A stretch of DNA of 64,000 nucleotides from Vibrio toranzoniae (GTDB lineage Bacteria; Pseudomonadota; Gammaproteobacteria; Enterobacterales; Vibrionaceae), in the NCBI RefSeq assembly GCF_024347655.1, contig NZ_AP025515.1:1364001-1428000 (forward strand). Reading direction: 5' to 3'. Below, piece by piece: positions 17,226 to 25,798 of the stretch (within the stretch, counting starts at the first letter, position 1; every line of letters starts with the position of its first letter). A program made the position numbers and the translations under genes. Below the pieces are notes generated by a model. It was not told the DNA's origin, did no database searches, and was given only the letters and a program-made list of their open reading frames with translations.

Positions 17226-19219
17226 TGAAAACCCGTGGTTTAATGGTTGGGGCAGCCTTGTTTTTCGCTGCCCTTGCTCATTTATGGTTAGGACAGTCGG
17301 AATTTGGTCCGATTGGTGATCTTATTCAGTTACTCTCACTGGTGAGTGATCGAGCTACGCTAAACGCAATGGTTGATGACTCATTTGAGCTGATGGCCTT
17401 GTTCTATGTCAACTTGCCTCGATTAGTTATGGCTATCTTGGTAGGCGGCACACTCGGTACAATAGGAAGCCTTTTTCAACAGTTGACTCAGAATCGCATG
17501 ATGTCTCCGTTAACGTTAGGTACATCGTCAGGGGCCTGGCTTGGCCTGGTCATATTGAATGTCGTCGCTCCTATGCTGGTGGCGCAATACTCAGTCTGGT
17601 TTGCGTTGATTGGGGCACTGTTAGCAATGGGGCTTATTGTTTCGATTGTTGGCATCAAAAACATGAGCGGATTGCCAATTGTATTGGCGGGTATGGCGGT
17701 TAACTTGTTGCTAGGGGCATTTGCAACGGCGATTATTCTGCTTAACGACCAGTACGCACAGAACCTGTTTGTGTGGGGGGCGGGTGATTTAGGACAAAAT
17801 GGCTGGGAACCAGTGTTGTGGTTAATGCCTAAGTTAGTGCCGATTTTGGCCATATTCTTGTTGGCACCACGAGTTTTGACCCTGCTTTCAATCGGTACGG
17901 AAGGGGCTGCTGCGCGCGGCCTCAATATTGGTGCAACATTTTTTGTATTAATGGCCGTCGGCGTTTGGTTGGTGTCGGTATCGATTACCTCGGTAGGCGT
18001 GATCAGTTTTATCGGTTTGATCGCCCCTAATATCGCGAGGCACTTGAGCTTCTTAAAGGCGAAATCCGAACTGATCGCAAGTTGTCTATTAGGTGCTTTA
18101 CTACTTTGTACTACAGACAGTTTAGCTATCTTTTTGGCTCAATGGTCTGTGGATATGATTCCAACTGGTACCGCAACCGCGGTGATTGGTGCTCCAGCTT
18201 TGATCATTATTGCTCGCAAGCAAATGTCTGCTCAAGATCAGTTATTTTTCTCGATGCCTGAAGGGCCAAAGTCTATTTCACCTTTGGCTTACTCTCTATT
18301 GGGCACGATGATCTTTGGGTTACTGGCATTAAGCTCGCTCTCACAGCCTTCTTCTGATATGGGCTACTTTGTTATTCCAGACGCGTTTGAGTGGTCTATT
18401 CGCTGGCCTAGAATGTTAACCGCGATATTCGCTGGTGGCGGTTTGGCTGTAGCAGGAGTGATCTTGCAAAGGTTAGTCTACAACCCACTGGCGAGTCCAG
18501 ACATCCTTGGGGTATCCGCGGGCGCTGTTTTAGCTTTGATTTTCAGCAGTTTATTCATGGGTTATTCGATTCACTCGTTGAGCCCTTGGATTGCGTTTTT
18601 AGGCAGTGCGATGGCGCTGTGTCTATTACTATTTCTTGGTAAGAAACATCAGTTTGCGCCGTCTATCCTAATACTGACGGGTATTTCGCTGACCGCAGTG
18701 TTAGAGGCTTTGGTACAATTCTCTTTAACGCGAGTGGGGGAAGGGAAGTATACCTTATTGGCTTGGTTGGCAGGATCCACATATCGTGTTGAACCCGAGT
18801 CGGCAACGATTATGGCTATCGTGGTTACCGTTTGTATTGGTGCTGCTGTACTGTTGAGTCGTTGGGTGACGTTAATAGCCACAGGCCGTCAGTTTGCGAG
18901 CGCTCGAGGGCTAAATATCTCAATAGCGTATGCTTCTCTGTTGTGTCTCGTCGCCATCTTATGTTCGGTAGTAACCACCACCATGGGGCCTGTTGCATTT
19001 GTCGGGTTGCTGGCTCCGCATATCGCGGCCATGGTGGGTGCTCGTTTGGTTCGAGAACAAATTATTTTGTCGTTTTTAATTGGCTCTGCTCTTATGTTAT
19101 TTGCCGATTGGGCAGGTCAAGTGGTGGTATTTCCGGCCCAACTCGCGGCGGGTACGTTAGTTTCCATTATTGGTGGCAGTTACTTCATCTTCTTGTTACT
19201 CAAATCTCGGAGAAGATAG
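17225..19219 (+). CDS. fhuB: Ferrisiderophore ABC permease, fused double-domain FhuB-like
   Basis: The 664-residue protein is two FecCD/BtuC-type permeases fused in tandem, as in FhuB. Each half has about ten helices and the characteristic motifs: PRLVMAILVGGTLGTIGSLFQ and TLGTSSGAWLG in the first, PRMLTAIFAGGGLAVAGVILQ and DILGVSAGAVLA in the second. Each has the cytoplasmic coupling loop glycines (FIGLIAPNIARHL; FVGLLAPHIAAMV). It transports hydroxamate siderophores through the inner membrane. No ATPase gene (fhuC) follows, so the energising subunit must be encoded elsewhere. Confidence 0.93.
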   Translation: MKTRGLMVGAALFFAALAHLWLGQSEFGPIGDLIQLLSLVSDRATLNAMVDDSFELMALFYVNLPRLVMAILVGGTLGTIGSLFQQLTQNRMMSPLTLGTSSGAWLGLVILNVVAPMLVAQYSVWFALIGALLAMGLIVSIVGIKNMSGLPIVLAGMAVNLLLGAFATAIILLNDQYAQNLFVWGAGDLGQNGWEPVLWLMPKLVPILAIFLLAPRVLTLLSIGTEGAAARGLNIGATFFVLMAVGVWLVSVSITSVGVISFIGLIAPNIARHLSFLKAKSELIASCLLGALLLCTTDSLAIFLAQWSVDMIPTGTATAVIGAPALIIIARKQMSAQDQLFFSMPEGPKSISPLAYSLLGTMIFGLLALSSLSQPSSDMGYFVIPDAFEWSIRWPRMLTAIFAGGGLAVAGVILQRLVYNPLASPDILGVSAGAVLALIFSSLFMGYSIHSLSPWIAFLGSAMALCLLLFLGKKHQFAPSILILTGISLTAVLEALVQFSLTRVGEGKYTLLAWLAGSTYRVEPESATIMAIVVTVCIGAAVLLSRWVTLIATGRQFASARGLNISIAYASLLCLVAILCSVVTTTMGPVAFVGLLAPHIAAMVGARLVREQIILSFLIGSALMLFADWAGQVVVFPAQLAAGTLVSIIGGSYFIFLLLKSRRR

Positions 19220-19424
19220 CTTCATCGATTAATTGAAAGCCTTTGGCAATCAAAGGGACAAATGAAAAGCCGTGAGTGGGGTAATCCATCCCTGCTTTTT
19301 TATTGAGGCTGCCGTGCAAGGGAGAGATGTTAAGCAACACAGGTCTCGCTTCTTAATGTGCAAGTTTGGCATATGTTAATAAAATGTATAACCTAAAGGT
19401 CTGACCACTCGGAAGGTAGCCATT

Positions 19425-20237
19425 ATGCCAAACCTCGATCGTATTACTTGCTCCATCGATGAAAATCAAATTGCCACGGTTGTGCTGAATCGACCCGATA
19501 AGCTCAATGCTATTGATATGGCAATGTTCCAAGGTGTGAATAACATGGTGAATCAGCTGAAAAAGAACACCGAGATTCGCGCCGTCATAGTGAAAGGCAA
19601 TGGGGCCGATTTTTGTTCAGGGCTTGATATTAAATCTCTGTTGACCAGTAAATCTGGCGCAATGAAGCTTTTGTTCAAATGGTTTCCCACATTACCCAAT
19701 GCAGCGCAGCGCTTTTCTCTGGGTTGGCGAGATATTCCGTGTCCCGTTATTTTTGCGATTCATGGTCGTTGCTGGGGAGGTGGACTTCAATTAGCCAGTG
19801 GTGGCGACTTTAGAATTGCTAGCCCTGATGCGAACTTCTCGATATTGGAAGCTAAGTGGGGTTTGATTCCTGATATGGGAGGCGCGATTGCCTTCCGAGA
19901 ACTGATGCGAAAAGATCACACCCTAGAAATGGCGATGACCGCCAAGGTGATCGACAGTAAAACCGCAAAGGAGTATGGGCTTGTCACAAAAATAGCCGAA
20001 GATCCTTATGCTGAAGCTTATGCCTTGGCACTGGAATGCGCGAACCGATCGCCAGATGTTGTCGCAGCGAACAAGAAACTCTACAACAAGACTTGGTGGT
20101 CAAGCCCTGGCATGGCTGTATTTTACGAGACTTGGTATCAGATAAAGGTAGGTCTAGGTAAGAACAGGGCGATTGCCGCTCAGCGTGAAATGAACCGTGA
20201 CAAACCACGTTCTTATGTAGCGAGGAAATTTAAATAG
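19425..20237 (+). CDS. Enoyl-CoA hydratase/isomerase family protein (crotonase)
   Basis: The 270-residue protein is a standard crotonase. Oxyanion-hole segments are GADFCSGLDIKSL and GRCWGGGLQLASGGDFRIA. The first catalytic glutamate of enoyl-CoA hydratase (GGGCEL in that family) is Gln here, and the second region reads GLIPDMGG with Asp. This pattern is closer to dienoyl-CoA isomerase-type members than to true hydratases, so I do not name a reaction. It acts on an acyl-CoA in the cytoplasm. The flavin oxidoreductase gene 260 bp downstream might work on a related unsaturated substrate, but they are separately spaced. Confidence 0.85.
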   Translation: MPNLDRITCSIDENQIATVVLNRPDKLNAIDMAMFQGVNNMVNQLKKNTEIRAVIVKGNGADFCSGLDIKSLLTSKSGAMKLLFKWFPTLPNAAQRFSLGWRDIPCPVIFAIHGRCWGGGLQLASGGDFRIASPDANFSILEAKWGLIPDMGGAIAFRELMRKDHTLEMAMTAKVIDSKTAKEYGLVTKIAEDPYAEAYALALECANRSPDVVAANKKLYNKTWWSSPGMAVFYETWYQIKVGLGKNRAIAAQREMNRDKPRSYVARKFK

Positions 20238-20495
20238 TAATTAATGGTATAGGAGTCATCGTTAGTTGTGCTTTTAAAGTCGGCATCTACAAGAAAAACC
20301 TTTTCTGAACAACTGGTAATGAACCTAGTCAAACCGAACAAAGCTGTTTATGGAAATGAACGTTTTTCTTATACTAAAGTGTCGCTCTCTTAATCTAGAT
20401 TAAGTTTCCCCTGCCTTATTCTCTGTAGTATCCGCCTGAATCTGTGGCCCATGCTTAATGGGTAACTCGCAAAACGATTTTAATGAGGATTAGAC

Positions 20496-21608
20496 TTGAG
20501 TACTTTGTTTACAGAAACCCGCATTGGCACCATGGCATTGAAAAACCGCTTCATGAGAAGTGCAACGTGGGAAAATATGGCGACAGAAGATGGCCATATG
20601 ACAGATAAACTTTACGCTATCTATGAAGAGTTGGCTCAAGGTGAGGTTGGCTTGATCGTGACGGGTTACGCGAACATCGTTGAAGAAGAGAAGCCGAACG
20701 CAGGCATGATGGGCATCTATAACGACTCGTTTATCGATGAATACAAAAAGCTGACTCAACTCGTCCACGACAACGATTCTAAAATCGTAATGCAATTGGC
20801 TTATGGCGGCACGAAAACCACGTATGAACTTGGCGAGCGAGTGATCTTTGCACCAAGTGACGTTCCAGAAAAAGGAACTCAAACACTGGGTAAAGCGATG
20901 ACCAAAGGTGAGATCAACTACATTGTTGATGCCTTTGCTCAAGCGTCATTGAGAGCACAAAAATCAGGCTTTGATGGGGTGGAAATTCATGCCGCTCACA
21001 CCTACTTAATCAACCAGTTCTTAAGTCCTTATTACAACCTGCGTGAAGATGAATACGGCGGTAGCCTAGAAAACCGAATGAGATTCTTACTTGAGATCTA
21101 CATGGCCACTCGCAAGCTGGTGGGTGACGATTTCCCTATCTTGGTTAAGTTGACCGCTTCGGAGTTTTTTGAAGGTGGTGTGACCTTCGATGAAACTCGC
21201 TTAGTTTGTAAAAAGCTTGAAGAAGTGGGTGTTGATGGCATTGTGATTTCTGGCAACATTCATGGTAAAGCCGACACCATGATTGGCGAGTCGCACGATG
21301 GCTTTACCATTCAAGCTGAAGGTTACTTCCATGAGTATGGCCACGTGATCAGCCAAGACGTCGAGATCCCAGTTATTACGGTAGGCGGCTTAACTGATTT
21401 TGATGCCATTGAAGCTATTGCTAACAACACGGGTATTGAATACTTCGCGCTTTCAAGGCCTCTGCTTTCTGAACCTCATTTAGTTAAGCGTTGGAAAAAG
21501 GGTGACCGAAGTCCAGTAGAATGTGAACGATGCTCTAAGTGTCGGACCAAGCGCGGTAACTTCTGCGTGGTCAACAAAGACAGAAAAGTGCAGCTTTCTC
21601 GCATGTAG
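20496..21608 (+). CDS. NADH:flavin oxidoreductase, Old Yellow Enzyme family
   Basis: Translation starts at TTG 20496, preceded by TGAGGAT at good spacing; no ATG fits better. The 370-residue protein is a single FMN-binding TIM barrel. Family marks are LKNRFMRSATWENMAT, GGVTFDE, FDGVEIHAAHTYLINQFLSP, YNLREDEYGGSLENRMRF and VITVGGL. The HAAH pair fits the substrate-binding His motif. The C-terminus has CERCSKCRTKRGNFC, a four-cysteine cluster with spacing 2-2-7, unlike the 2-3-11 spacing of the iron-sulfur site in 2,4-dienoyl-CoA reductase. Whether it binds a metal is open. The protein lacks the second, NADPH-binding half of that reductase. Confidence 0.85.
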   Translation: MSTLFTETRIGTMALKNRFMRSATWENMATEDGHMTDKLYAIYEELAQGEVGLIVTGYANIVEEEKPNAGMMGIYNDSFIDEYKKLTQLVHDNDSKIVMQLAYGGTKTTYELGERVIFAPSDVPEKGTQTLGKAMTKGEINYIVDAFAQASLRAQKSGFDGVEIHAAHTYLINQFLSPYYNLREDEYGGSLENRMRFLLEIYMATRKLVGDDFPILVKLTASEFFEGGVTFDETRLVCKKLEEVGVDGIVISGNIHGKADTMIGESHDGFTIQAEGYFHEYGHVISQDVEIPVITVGGLTDFDAIEAIANNTGIEYFALSRPLLSEPHLVKRWKKGDRSPVECERCSKCRTKRGNFCVVNKDRKVQLSRM

Positions 21609-21920
21609 TCGCTGGCCTTAGATCTAAGCGTGAGCCTAAGTTTATAGCTGAGTCTATATTTGAGGCTGTGAAAGTTGCTAAGGGCCGTTTTGATAACTTT
21701 TGAAACCCGGAATCGTATTTATGTAACTTAGCTCTTTCAAAGTGAAAGTAGGCGATAGCGGATTACGACATCAAATTTTGAAGTGCAAGTGCATAAGCCA
21801 GTAAACATAGAACGACTTGCGTCATATTTATACTGAAAAACACGTTAAATCAGTTTGTTACCTTGCAATCCCCAACATGGTGTACCAATCTTATTTCATA
21901 AGCATGGATAAGGATTGTGT
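21609..21920. other. Intergenic region upstream of the ABC exporter operon
   Basis: This ~310-bp gap should hold the promoter of the exporter operon. I see no convincing hairpin, repeat, sigma-70 pair or small gene in it. The AAGGA at 21910-21914 is the ribosome site of the first exporter gene. Confidence 0.4.
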
Positions 21921-23567
21921 ATGCACGCAAGTTCAATGAAAAACAAAGGGGTAGTAGGAAAAGTTCTACTGCCTTCTTTACTCATAAACCTTCTTTCTCT
22001 CGCCGTTCCGCTAACGGTTTTACAAATTTACGATCGTATCTTACCCAACCAAAGTTATGGGACTGCCACTCTGTTATTAGCGGGTGCGACGTTGGCTGTC
22101 GCTATGGAAGCGCTAATCCGGTTTGTGCGAACTTGGCTTTTGTCTGCCGCAGCCAGTAACACCGAGAAAGCGACTTACCAAACCTTGGTTGAAAGAGTAA
22201 CAACGGCTTCATCAGGTCACCTTCGCAAGCTCGGTGTAGGTGGTGTTGAAGAGGGGCTAGGGTCGGTATCCAAAGTTAAGGATTGGTATTCTGGTGGGGT
22301 GATCGCAGGCTTTATCGATTTGCCTTTTGCATTGATTTTTTTGGGGCTGGTGGCATATATCGGCGGTGAGCTAGTGGTGATACCTTTGGCAGTTTGGCTC
22401 ATCACACTTGGCATTGTTTGGTTATCTTCTATTCGTGTTAAAAGCCTAAGTGAAGAAGCTTCCCAAGATGAGCAGGAGCGCAAAGCGTTCTTGATTTTAC
22501 TGAGCCAAACCATTCAGGGAATCAAACGTCAGGCTGTAGAGTCTCGAATCTTCAATCAGTTTAAATCTCTTAATAATGTTCGCTCCCAGTCTAAAGCGAG
22601 AGAAGAGGAACAGAATGCCTTCGCCCAAGAATGTATTCAGCTTGCAGCATTAGCGACCTCAGTTCTACTCGTGATTACTGGCAGTTTGTGGGTGTTAGAT
22701 GGTCAGTTGACCACAGGTGGGTTGGCAGCATGTTCTATCTTATCAGGCAGAGCGGTTGCGCCCTTAAGCGCTCTGGTTGGGGTTCGAATCAAGCTTAATT
22801 CAATACACAGCGCCAATCAGGCAATAGAAAAATTGAGTGACTTATCGCTATTTGAGTCTTCAGATTTTAAGCAACCTGAGCTCCATTTATCTGACTTTGA
22901 GACGTTAGAAATCAAGCAAGCGACTGTTGAAAAGTACGGTGAACTCACTCATGCCGATGTCACACTGAATAAAGGTGAATTGGTGTTGTTAGAGAGTGAA
23001 GATCGCCACACTAACAGTCATTTATTGTCGTCGATTGCAGGTATTGATGAGTTGAAGGTGGGTGAGTGCTTTATTAACGGGGAGTCCGTTTCAATTACAT
23101 CCTTAAAAAATATTACAGCTTACTGTGGAGTAAAAGGGCAACTGGTGTCAGGCACTATTCTCGACAACTTGTGTGGGTTTGATCCTGAGAGAACGCATAG
23201 CGCTAGTGACTATGCTAAGCGTTTGGGTTTAACCAAGGAAATTACTCGATTACCTGACGGATTAGAGACACTAATTGGTCATTCGAGTGCTTCATTATTG
23301 AGTATGGGCAACGTTAAAATGCTCAATATCGCGGCTCAACTAGCCAGTGACAAACCCATTATTATGTTAGAAAGACCGGATTCTTCACTTGATTTAGATG
23401 CCCTTGGAAATCTAGCTAAGGTGTTGGAAGAAGAAGTGACGGCAGGACGCACGATATTGATGGTGAGCTATCATTCGAAACTTCGCGAATTAGCTAATCG
23501 AATCATTACAATGGAAAGTCGGTCTATTACCGAACAAAGTGAGATCAATCAGGAGGCCATCGTATGA
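21921..23567 (+). CDS. ABC exporter half-transporter with degenerate ATPase domain (type I secretion-like)
   Basis: Start chosen at ATG 21921 (MHASSMKNKG) with AAGGA upstream. The product (~548 residues) has an ABC type 1 membrane domain with about six helices (residues ~15-295), starting with the SLAVPLTVLQIYDRILPNQS signature of type I secretion ABC proteins. The nucleotide-binding domain (~330-535) is degenerate. The Walker A position reads LLESEDRHTNSHLLSSI with no GxxGxGK[S/T], the signature reads LLSMGN instead of LSGGQ, and Walker B reads IIMLERPDSSLD, with Asp-Glu changed to Glu-Arg. It probably cannot hydrolyse ATP alone and should pair with the next protein. It overlaps that gene by 4 bp. 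Confidence 0.88.
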   Translation: MHASSMKNKGVVGKVLLPSLLINLLSLAVPLTVLQIYDRILPNQSYGTATLLLAGATLAVAMEALIRFVRTWLLSAAASNTEKATYQTLVERVTTASSGHLRKLGVGGVEEGLGSVSKVKDWYSGGVIAGFIDLPFALIFLGLVAYIGGELVVIPLAVWLITLGIVWLSSIRVKSLSEEASQDEQERKAFLILLSQTIQGIKRQAVESRIFNQFKSLNNVRSQSKAREEEQNAFAQECIQLAALATSVLLVITGSLWVLDGQLTTGGLAACSILSGRAVAPLSALVGVRIKLNSIHSANQAIEKLSDLSLFESSDFKQPELHLSDFETLEIKQATVEKYGELTHADVTLNKGELVLLESEDRHTNSHLLSSIAGIDELKVGECFINGESVSITSLKNITAYCGVKGQLVSGTILDNLCGFDPERTHSASDYAKRLGLTKEITRLPDGLETLIGHSSASLLSMGNVKMLNIAAQLASDKPIIMLERPDSSLDLDALGNLAKVLEEEVTAGRTILMVSYHSKLRELANRIITMESRSITEQSEINQEAIV

Positions 23568-25798
23568 ATCGTTTAGATGCTAGCAACCGAGCAGGCACGA
23601 ATGGTCAACAAGAGGTGATGAACCATTTAGAAAATGAAAGCCTTTCGGTTCTTAAACAGTTGGAAGTGAATGCGAATATCCAGTTGTTCGCACATCAATG
23701 GGTCGATGAAAATGGGATTGAGTCAATCGACGATATGTTTGCTTTGTTCGATAGGCTTGCATTGCCCTATCGCTTGGTTGCCAACCTAGATGAAGTTGGC
23801 GAGCATAAATTGGTTTTACTGGTGCTTGGTGAAAATGAACTGGTCCCTGGTCACTTAGAATCCAAACAATTTGTTTCTTTTAACGCCAATGACGACATCA
23901 CCGATGTCCCTCAGTTTTGCATCGTTATCGAAGGCCCACCGTTAGAGAAGGCTTCTCCTGATTGGGTTGGTGAAAGGTTAGATGCGTTTCGTCCCATTAT
24001 TCCGAAATTGTTGTTGGTCAGTTTTATCACCAACTTGTTTGCACTTGCCGTTCCCTTCATCACGATGTCGATTTATGACCATGTGATTGGTGGTGATGCA
24101 GGCCATGAGTTGCAAGGTATCGCCATTGGCGCGGCCTTGTTGTTTTTGATGATGGGTTGGTTAAGAACATTGCGCAGCCGAGTGTTTGCTTCGGTGGCAA
24201 ATCGAGTAAGTCGCGAGATCTCTCAATCGCTTGTTCAGCGTCTGCTTAGAAATAGTTATGCTCAAAATCAGCAAACAGCCTCTTCTAGTCAACAAAACCA
24301 AGTGATGCTGTCTGAGCGTATTTCAGGTGTGCTATCGGGGCCATTAGGAAATGCGCTGTTTGATCTGCCATTCATTCTTATCTTTGTACTTGCGATTGGT
24401 GTTTTAGGTGGATGGTTGGTGTTGGTTCCTATTGTCTCTTTGGTGCTTTACTACTTGCTAGCAAAACGTTCGATACGTTCTAGCAGCAAACGCTCAATAC
24501 AATCAACGGTGGCAGGAACTAATCGTCAAAACATGACCAATGAGCTGTCATCTAAACTTGCCTTTATTCGCAGTGCTGGATTCTCAGAACACTGGATTCA
24601 GCGCTTCAAAAAGGCCAATCTTCTTGCTTCTACAGTGACTTTTAATCAATCGGTTCTCCAGAGTCGGTACACTTCGATTTATTACTTCATTGGTGTGGGG
24701 TCTACACTCGCCGTTATGGGGTTGGGAATAGGGCTCATTTTTGAACAAGTGATGACGCCCGGTGGTTTGATCGCTTCAATGATGTTGATATCTAAAGTGA
24801 CGGGTCCTGCTCAGGTGTTGGCAAACAGCGCGATGCGTTTTAATAGTTTTAATCAATCCAAGCTGCAAGTGAACCGTATTTTGTCTCAACCGTCTGAGCG
24901 TGAGTTTAGTTACCAGCATCATCCCTTACCGACAGTAGCGCCTAACTTGAAGTTAGACCAAGTGACACTGCGTTATCCTAAGCAGAGTCGCCCCGCCTTG
25001 AGTGGTGTCAGTTTTGATATTGAAGCCGGTGAAATTGTCGCGATTACCGGCCCTTCTGGGAGTGGCAAATCAACATTGATTGAAGTGTTGTCTGGCTTAC
25101 AGCCTATTCAAAATGGCATGGTCGAGCTTGAAGGCGTTAACCTCGTTCAATACGATCCGCAACTCTATCGTCACTGGTGTTTTATTAGAGCGGCTTATCC
25201 TGATTTGCTCACACTGAGTATTCGAGAGTGGTTAAACGACGGCCATCAAGTCGAAGATCAGACAATGATTTCTGCGATTGAAATGGTGGGAGGAAAGCGT
25301 TGGTTTGAGTCGTTGTCAGGTGGACTAGATACCTCTATTAGTAGTATTCAGCCGGATAGCCTTTTTGACATGTTGTCTGGTAGTGTCGCGCAGATCCTCA
25401 TTGACGCGAAAGCGCTGGTTTATGACTACCCAATGTTCTTAATGGATAACCCTGTGCCTGATGCTCACCCAAATGCTAAACGTATATTTGGTCATTTTGT
25501 CCACTCGAAAAAAGGAAAAGCAACAGTGATTTACACGTCCCACGATCCGGATTTAATCAAGCTTGCCGATAAAGTCGTGGTATTAAATGAAGGTGCAGTG
25601 GTTTATGCCGGTCCATTAGAGCCGGAACAGTCTTCGGAGCAGGAACAACCTGCAGAGCCTCAAGTTTCTCAAGAACCGCAGTTATTTGAGCAACGGTTAT
25701 CTCAAGAGCTACAGCCGTCAACTCAAGAGGCGTCAGCTCAACAAGATGCAGCCCCACAAGAACAATCAGAGTCTAAGCAAGGAGTCGCTAATGGCTAA
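23564..25798 (+). CDS. ABC exporter half-transporter, LapB/RtxB-like, with atypical Walker B
   Basis: The 744-residue protein starts at ATG with GGAGG upstream and overlaps the previous gene by 4 bp. An N-terminal ~145-residue domain resembles the catalytically dead C39-peptidase-like domain of type I secretion ABC proteins. Membrane helices follow (~150-440), then an ATPase domain (~470-690). Walker A is intact (GPSGSGKST), the signature is LSGSVAQ, and Walker B reads MFLMDNPVPD, so the catalytic Glu is Asn. The H-loop His is present (YTSHDP). A Gln/Glu/Pro-rich tail of ~45 residues ends the protein. Together with its neighbour it would form a heterodimeric exporter in the inner membrane. 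Confidence 0.9.
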   Translation: MNRLDASNRAGTNGQQEVMNHLENESLSVLKQLEVNANIQLFAHQWVDENGIESIDDMFALFDRLALPYRLVANLDEVGEHKLVLLVLGENELVPGHLESKQFVSFNANDDITDVPQFCIVIEGPPLEKASPDWVGERLDAFRPIIPKLLLVSFITNLFALAVPFITMSIYDHVIGGDAGHELQGIAIGAALLFLMMGWLRTLRSRVFASVANRVSREISQSLVQRLLRNSYAQNQQTASSSQQNQVMLSERISGVLSGPLGNALFDLPFILIFVLAIGVLGGWLVLVPIVSLVLYYLLAKRSIRSSSKRSIQSTVAGTNRQNMTNELSSKLAFIRSAGFSEHWIQRFKKANLLASTVTFNQSVLQSRYTSIYYFIGVGSTLAVMGLGIGLIFEQVMTPGGLIASMMLISKVTGPAQVLANSAMRFNSFNQSKLQVNRILSQPSEREFSYQHHPLPTVAPNLKLDQVTLRYPKQSRPALSGVSFDIEAGEIVAITGPSGSGKSTLIEVLSGLQPIQNGMVELEGVNLVQYDPQLYRHWCFIRAAYPDLLTLSIREWLNDGHQVEDQTMISAIEMVGGKRWFESLSGGLDTSISSIQPDSLFDMLSGSVAQILIDAKALVYDYPMFLMDNPVPDAHPNAKRIFGHFVHSKKGKATVIYTSHDPDLIKLADKVVVLNEGAVVYAGPLEPEQSSEQEQPAEPQVSQEPQLFEQRLSQELQPSTQEASAQQDAAPQEQSESKQGVANG

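Noticed and set aside
19258..19302. Possible terminator after fhuB
   Set aside because: The best stem (GGGT/ATCC-type) is only 4-5 bp and its T-run does not follow directly, so I did not list it.
21609..21914. Small gene or riboswitch upstream of the exporter operon
   Set aside because: No open frame with a ribosome site and no stable fold was apparent by eye.
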